Below are positions 7,174 through 11,755 of a stretch of 11,755 bases of DNA, in pieces. The stretch is from the NCBI GenBank assembly GCA_000403035.1, contig AQSL01000117.1, positions 1 to 11,755 of the forward strand, written 5' to 3'. This stretch comes from Candidatus Latescibacter anaerobius SCGC AAA252-E07. Its GTDB lineage: Bacteria; Latescibacterota; Latescibacteria; Latescibacterales; Latescibacteraceae. Position 1 is the first letter of the stretch. Each line of letters starts with the position of its first letter. Below the pieces are notes generated by a model. That model was not told the DNA's origin. It made no database searches and worked only from the letters and a program-made list of their open reading frames with translations. The translations under genes and the position numbers were made by a program.

Positions 7174-10100
7174 ATGCTATCGTTTTTTAAAATTGGGACT
7201 ATCGCACTCTACGAGATAAAAACCCTGCTGAGAAGCTGGTTTTTTAGAATTTTCTCACTGCTTGCCATCGGTATCATTATTTTACTCAACATTTTCATGT
7301 TTGTTTCGAACCGTACCGCAAGCTGGTCATTACGGGCAGTACCCTCATCCATACCGTATATGAATCTGCTGCTTTTGAACGTGGTTCAGGCGATTATCGG
7401 AATTTTTCTGGCATCGGATTTTTTGAAATACGACAGAAAGCTTGACAGCACCGAAGTCATTTATATGCGTTCGATGACAAATGCCGATTATGTGTTCGGC
7501 AAGACGTTTGGTATATTTATCGTTTTGATGTTATTAAACATTTTGATTCTCTGTGTTTCGTTTGTTTTCAACTTTTTTTTCACCGATGTCCCTGTTATCT
7601 ATTTTAGTTACCTGTATTACCCGCTTTTCATAAGCATTCCCACGCTGATTTTTGTTTTCGGATTATCATTTTTCAGCATGTCACTCATGTCCAGCCAGGC
7701 ATTAACATTTATCATACTCTTAGGTTATATCACAAGCACAATTTTCTTTCTGGGAAACAAATTTCATTATCTTTTTGATTATATGGCGTATAATGTTCCG
7801 ATGATGTACTCTGATTTTGTAGGTTTCGGGAATATTGATACCATACTAATACATCGAGGAATATATCTGCTTTTGGGGTTTGGTTTCATTTTTGCAACTG
7901 TCCTCTTATTAAAACGTCTTCCTCAGTCAAAACTCATGAACCGTGTTTCTATTATCATGGTTATTCTCTGTACGGGCGGCGCATTTATGCTTGGACATCT
8001 CTACCTGTCGAGAATTTATCAAGGCAGAGAACTCCGCAGTCAAATGGCAGCATTCAATAATCGCTATGCCAAAGAACCGAGGATATCAATCTCTGATTGT
8101 TCTTTAGATCTTACCCATCAGGGGGAAGAAATTGAGGTCAGTGCGGATATTGTGGTTCATAATACCACCGATTCCATCATCGACACATATATATTCAGCC
8201 TTAATCCCGGACTGGAAATACAGAATATTTCGAGCGGCGGGAAACAACTCGATTTCAACCGTAATCAACACATTCTCACAGTCAAACCGTCGAATAAACT
8301 CAATCCGGGTGTCACGGATTCCCTGTCTATACATTACAGGGGCGTCATTAATGAGGAAGCCTGTTATATAGATATGGATGAAACCGAACGAGAGAAAAGT
8401 TATACGATGTTTTTATACAAAATCGATAAACGGTATGCTTTTATAACTCCCGAATATGTCCTTCTCACACCGGAAAACCTGTGGTATCCGATAGCCGGGA
8501 TACCGTTCGGTTCTGTTTATCCCGAAGCTCTGGAAAAGGATTTCGTTACCTTTGAACTCAGGGTAAAAACACAGGGAGATTTAACGGCAATTTCACAGGG
8601 AAATGTGGAACAAACCGGCAGAGGGGAATTCTTCTTTCAACCCGATGTTCCCATGCCCCAAATTTCACTTGCCATAGGAGATTACGAAAAACGTACGATG
8701 ACTGCGGATGATATGGAATACAATCTTTTCATTAAAAAAGGTCATGATTATTTCTCGGAATACTTTACCGAAATTGGCGAAAAACTTCCCGAACTTGTCA
8801 GCGAACTAAAACAGGATTTCGAACGAAAGATGAAGCTGACATATCCCTATAAGAGGTTTACTCTCATCGAGACACCGGTACAGTTCTTTTGTTATGAACG
8901 ATTCTGGACGGTGAGCGTGGAAACCGTTCAACCGGAACAGGTATTGCTGCCTGAAAAAGGCATCTTTTTATTCAACTCGGATTTCAAACGCATGAAATAC
9001 TGGCAAGGCCACGATAGGGGGAGGGGAAATATTACGAGAACACCGGAAGAAATCGAGAGCGACCAGGTACGCAGATTTGTACAGAGCACATTCACCGGCG
9101 AATTTTCAAGCCGCAGGTTTGCCAGTTTCAGAAGAAGTATCACAAGTTCGAGCGGTATATCGGTTAGAAGGATTTTAATCGGAGGGTTTTCACCTTCCTT
9201 CGTGCCGAGTTACGAAATTTTCCCGAATTATTACAGTTATGTTTATAATTTCAATTCGGAAAAACATCCGATATTTAACCTGTCGCTGGAACATTTTCTT
9301 CTGTCAAACCTCGAAAACGGATTTCCCGGGAGAATGCGCTTTATTCTGGGTTTATCGAACGAAGAAATTGCAAACAATGCCCTTGCAAAACAAAACCTGA
9401 GTGAACTTCTCGTAAACCCGGAATATAAAGATATTATGTATGATATATTGAAAATCAAAGTCGATTATCTTTTCTCCCTTATTAAAGCGGAACTCGGAGA
9501 AAATGAATTTGATCAATTTCTCCATGATTATCTTGAAAACAACAGATTTAAAAATTTGGATGTTATCGATTTTCTTGACGCTCTGTGGATAGAATTCGGG
9601 TTTGAACTCGAATATTATTTCGATGAATGGTATAATGGGAAAGTGCTTCCGGCGTATATTTTTTCCGATTTGAAATGTACCGAAGTCCTGGATAATGAAA
9701 CAACACGGTACCAGGTACTGTTTAAGGTCTATAATGCTGAACCGGCCGATGGAGTAATTTCGTTGAGCATAATTTCTGGCGGCGGCGGAATGGGACGTGG
9801 CGGTGGCGGAATGGGACGTGGCGGTGGCCCACCGGAACCGGAATTAGAGTATTATACGATTGTAAAAGGCAACCAGACAAAAGAAATAGGATTACTACTT
9901 GACGAGCAGCCACTTGTGATATCGTTCAATACATTCATCTCACAAAACATTCCTTCAGCGTTTGATCAAAGGCCCGAAAATCCGGAACTTGACGAAAATG
10001 CCGAGATTTTTGAGGGGGAACGTATTCTTGATTACCCACTAACTATCAGCGAACCCGGAGAAATTATTGTTGATAATGAGGATGAGAATTTTGAAATTCT

Positions 10101-10596
10101 TACCCATCAGGAAGCAAGTTTTATTAAGAAATATATAAACAAAAACAGAATCAATGATGAAGAAGAATATACGGGGATGAATTTCTGGCATCCGCCAAAC
10201 AGGTGGCGTGCTACCGTTATGCCGGAATTCCATGGTAAATTCAAGCATTCCGCATACTATATAAAAACCGGCGGGGGTGACCAGAAAGTGCAATGGAAAG
10301 CAGAAATACCCGATAGCGGCCAGTATGATATTTACTATAACTGTATTGAAGCACCAAATTTCGGAAGGGGACATGGCAGAGACAGAAGGGATGGAGGAAT
10401 ACGGGACTTTCATTTCACGATTTATCACGACGACGGTATTGAAGAAATGATTCTGGATTTAAATGAATCGGATACTGGGTGGACATATCTTGGCACTTAT
10501 TACCTGTCTCAGGGCTTTGCAAATATTGAACTTAACAACAAATCAAAAGGCACTGTAGTATATGCCGATGCTGTCAAATGGATAAAGAAAAAATAA
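7174..10596 (+). CDS. ABC-2-type permease fused to an inactive-looking M1-peptidase-like ectodomain and a golvesin-like C-terminal domain
   Basis: The 1,140-residue product has about seven hydrophobic segments (near 24-44, 62-82, 112-135, 145-170, 175-195, 228-248, 258-278), matching an ABC-2 permease plus one extra helix that would place the remaining ~860 residues outside the cytoplasm. From about 290 to 860 the sequence resembles M1 aminopeptidases: an N-terminal beta domain, a middle part with TVQPEQVLLPEKG (from 584), and a C-terminal part with FDEWYNG (816-822). No HEXXH zinc motif occurs anywhere, so catalysis is unlikely. A Gly/Met/Arg repeat (869-885) follows. Residues from about 1003, beginning NFWHPPNRWRAT, look like the golvesin/xanthan-lyase carbohydrate-binding-like domain. 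ATG 7174 is chosen over GTG 7165 because GAAGGTG (7161-7167) is a good ribosome site 6 nt upstream. Domain calls are from recalled family resemblance; substrate and role are unknown. Confidence 0.8.
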   Translation: MLSFFKIGTIALYEIKTLLRSWFFRIFSLLAIGIIILLNIFMFVSNRTASWSLRAVPSSIPYMNLLLLNVVQAIIGIFLASDFLKYDRKLDSTEVIYMRSMTNADYVFGKTFGIFIVLMLLNILILCVSFVFNFFFTDVPVIYFSYLYYPLFISIPTLIFVFGLSFFSMSLMSSQALTFIILLGYITSTIFFLGNKFHYLFDYMAYNVPMMYSDFVGFGNIDTILIHRGIYLLLGFGFIFATVLLLKRLPQSKLMNRVSIIMVILCTGGAFMLGHLYLSRIYQGRELRSQMAAFNNRYAKEPRISISDCSLDLTHQGEEIEVSADIVVHNTTDSIIDTYIFSLNPGLEIQNISSGGKQLDFNRNQHILTVKPSNKLNPGVTDSLSIHYRGVINEEACYIDMDETEREKSYTMFLYKIDKRYAFITPEYVLLTPENLWYPIAGIPFGSVYPEALEKDFVTFELRVKTQGDLTAISQGNVEQTGRGEFFFQPDVPMPQISLAIGDYEKRTMTADDMEYNLFIKKGHDYFSEYFTEIGEKLPELVSELKQDFERKMKLTYPYKRFTLIETPVQFFCYERFWTVSVETVQPEQVLLPEKGIFLFNSDFKRMKYWQGHDRGRGNITRTPEEIESDQVRRFVQSTFTGEFSSRRFASFRRSITSSSGISVRRILIGGFSPSFVPSYEIFPNYYSYVYNFNSEKHPIFNLSLEHFLLSNLENGFPGRMRFILGLSNEEIANNALAKQNLSELLVNPEYKDIMYDILKIKVDYLFSLIKAELGENEFDQFLHDYLENNRFKNLDVIDFLDALWIEFGFELEYYFDEWYNGKVLPAYIFSDLKCTEVLDNETTRYQVLFKVYNAEPADGVISLSIISGGGGMGRGGGGMGRGGGPPEPELEYYTIVKGNQTKEIGLLLDEQPLVISFNTFISQNIPSAFDQRPENPELDENAEIFEGERILDYPLTISEPGEIIVDNEDENFEILTHQEASFIKKYINKNRINDEEEYTGMNFWHPPNRWRATVMPEFHGKFKHSAYYIKTGGGDQKVQWKAEIPDSGQYDIYYNCIEAPNFGRGHGRDRRDGGIRDFHFTIYHDDGIEEMILDLNESDTGWTYLGTYYLSQGFANIELNNKSKGTVVYADAVKWIKKK
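9778..9828 (+). repeat. 21-bp in-frame tandem repeat encoding GGGGMGR
   Basis: Two 21-bp units (9778-9798 and 9799-9819) differ at one third-codon position, and a 9-bp partial third unit follows. They encode GGGGMGRGGGGMGRGGG, residues 869-885 of the permease fusion protein, immediately before PPEPELEYY. The length is a multiple of three, so copy-number change would keep the frame. It sits at or near the end of the M1-like part and probably forms a flexible loop or hinge. Confidence 0.85.
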
Positions 10597-10612
10597 TACC
10601 TGCCGGGGATAT

Positions 10613-10753
10613 GTGAAATTCATTTTCCTGACGTACCCTTTCGAAAAGCACACATGGAAAAAGAGGGAACAAATCTTGCATTACGTCATTCATACATTCT
10701 ACAGACCGGCAATTTATATCTTTGTACCTTTGGATGCGGTTTTTTTACCGTGA
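10613..10753 (+). CDS. doubtful 46-codon small ORF
   Basis: A GTG-started frame of 46 codons ends at TGA 10751-10753, beginning 16 nt after the permease stop. GGGGA (10605-10609) precedes it but with only a 3-nt spacer, which is short. The product would be rich in aromatic residues and His (starts MKFIFLTYPFEKHTWKK) and shows no domain I recognise. An open stretch of this length arises by chance in roughly one random frame in nine, so the evidence is weak. It may equally be the untranslated 3' end of the ABC unit. Confidence 0.15.
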   Translation: MKFIFLTYPFEKHTWKKREQILHYVIHTFYRPAIYIFVPLDAVFLP

Positions 10754-10763
10754 CAACGTAAAT

Positions 10764-10790
10764 GTGACAAACAAGTATTTAAAATATAAA
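10764..10790 (+). promoter_or_regulatory. candidate promoter of the TolC-family gene
   Basis: TATAAA (10785-10790) lies 15 bp after GTGACA (10764-10769), a weak -35 match with short spacing. The -35-like GTGACAA is also present 14 bp upstream (10750-10756), so the region may hold a direct-repeat protein site overlapping the promoter. A start near 10797 would give a leader of about 25 nt. Confidence 0.3.
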
Positions 10791-10822
10791 ATGTATTCAT
10801 GAAAAATATGGGGATATCAACT

Positions 10823-11755
10823 ATGAATCAGAAACGTTTTAATTTTATAAAATTGTATACGTGCCTGGTGCTTATGGCGGTCATCTTTTCGAACGCACGT
10901 TTTCTGTCAGCAGCAGAAGTATTTACCATTGAAAAGGCACTGGAAATTGCTATGTCAAATAGCCCTGACATAAGAAGAACCGAACTGGATCTGGAACGAA
11001 GCAGAGAATCGCTCAATGCTCAGAAAGCCGCTCTGAAATCAAATTTCAGCCTTAGTTTCAACCCATTTTCTTATAGCCAGGACCGGACATTCAATGACCT
11101 CTTTTCCACCTGGAATACAAATAGAACGAAGCAATCAGACGGAATGTTTACCATCTCGCAGCCCATAGAGTGGTCAGACGGTACGCTGAGATTAATCGAC
11201 AGGCTTTCCTGGCGGGACACATACAGCGCGTTTAATGATAGACGTACAGAAACATTTGACAACAATCTTTATGTCAGCTACGAGCAGCCGCTGTTTACGT
11301 ATAACAGAACAAAACTGGACTTAAGGGAACTTGAACTGGACATGGAAGATACCCTCTATCGCTATGCCATTCAGAAACTATCCATAGAACAGCAGGTTAC
11401 CCAATATTTTTTCGAGGTATACCAGAGAAAAATGGATCTCGACATTGCGAAAGAGGAACTTGAAAATCAGAAACTAAGCCACGAAATCATAAGAAATAAA
11501 GTTGATGCGGGAATCTCCGCTCAGGAGGAGTTGTATCAGGCGGAGCTTAACCTGGCAACCAGCGAATTGGGTGTGCAAAACCAGCAGGAATCGCTCGATA
11601 ATACGCTTGACAGTTTTAAACTCCTTATCGGGATAGTAATTTATGATGACATTACCATAGATGCCGATGTGATATTCGAGACTGTTGAAATTGATCTGAA
11701 TACAGCGCTGAACAGCGGATTGAAAAGCCGTCTGGAGCTTCGACAAAGAGAGATA
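10823..11755 (+). CDS. TolC-family outer membrane efflux protein, N-terminal part, cut by the window end
   Basis: The frame is open from ATG 10823 to the last base (311 codons); the usual family length is about 420-500 residues. Residues 1 to about 30 form a signal peptide: basic MNQKRFNFIK, a hydrophobic core, and a likely cleavage after Ala30 or Ala31. The mature protein begins with the repeat pattern typical of outer membrane efflux proteins (FTIEKALEIAMSNSPDIRRTELDLERSRESLNAQKAA, of which FTIEKALEIA and NSP are the key parts), then a beta-strand-like segment and long charged heptad-like helices (for example YFFEVYQRKMDLDIAKEEL). Such proteins form trimeric channels across the outer membrane and periplasm for tripartite efflux or type I secretion. 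ATG 10823 is preferred over in-frame ATGs at 10799 and 10808 because GGGGA (10810-10814) lies 8 nt upstream. Partners would be encoded beyond the window. Confidence 0.85.
   Translation, partial: MNQKRFNFIKLYTCLVLMAVIFSNARFLSAAEVFTIEKALEIAMSNSPDIRRTELDLERSRESLNAQKAALKSNFSLSFNPFSYSQDRTFNDLFSTWNTNRTKQSDGMFTISQPIEWSDGTLRLIDRLSWRDTYSAFNDRRTETFDNNLYVSYEQPLFTYNRTKLDLRELELDMEDTLYRYAIQKLSIEQQVTQYFFEVYQRKMDLDIAKEELENQKLSHEIIRNKVDAGISAQEELYQAELNLATSELGVQNQQESLDNTLDSFKLLIGIVIYDDITIDADVIFETVEIDLNTALNSGLKSRLELRQREI

Noticed and set aside
10601..10711. TGCCGG (10601-10606) pairing with CCGGCA (10706-10711) as a terminator or structured RNA
   Set aside because: Only 6 bp separated by about 100 nt, with no stable inner stem or T-tract; likely chance.
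10737..10750. CGGT-T7-ACCG as an intrinsic terminator
   Set aside because: The stem is only 4 bp and the Ts form the loop rather than a tail, so it does not fit a terminator.

Overview
The window holds three transcription units, all on the + strand. It looks like a Gram-negative bacterium of moderate GC content: there is a TolC-type outer membrane protein, and the ABC permease carries a large extracytoplasmic domain ending in a golvesin/xanthan-lyase-like module. That fusion, as I recall it, is most familiar from Bacteroidetes and relatives (FCB group), so an FCB-type or uncultured lineage is my guess. No rRNA, tRNA or marker gene is present to place it.

Region 1 (1-6158) is glutamate synthase (GOGAT). 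A good sigma70-type promoter (TTGACA-17-TATAGT) and a leader with a perfect inverted repeat precede a TTG-started gene. Its frame runs from the class II amidotransferase through the FMN/3Fe-4S synthase domain and the GXGXG beta-helix into a complete GltD (FAD/NAD(P)H, two Fe-S motifs). It would be one GltB-GltD chain of about 1,989 residues, like eukaryotic NADH-GOGAT. A single in-frame TAG at 3915-3917 interrupts it. Conserved GltB sequence resumes in the same frame directly after the TAG, before any possible start codon. As read, it therefore gives a 1,262-residue GltB lacking the beta-helix and a 708-residue beta-helix-GltD protein. Nonsense mutation, sequencing error, UAG readthrough and a real split are all possible. 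A strong intrinsic terminator closes the unit.

Region 2 (6159-10596) is a two-gene ABC unit: an ATPase with all its motifs, then after 19 bp a 1,140-residue protein. The latter combines seven predicted membrane segments, an M1-aminopeptidase-like ectodomain without HEXXH, a Gly-Met-Arg tandem repeat and a C-terminal golvesin-like domain. This is the most unusual protein in the window.

Region 3 (10597-11755) has a 226-bp intergenic stretch with a weak promoter candidate and a doubtful 46-codon ORF, then the first 311 codons of a TolC-family protein cut by the window end. With the ABC unit it could form part of an export system, but that link rests on proximity only. I found no CRISPR array, insertion sequence, tRNA or rRNA.
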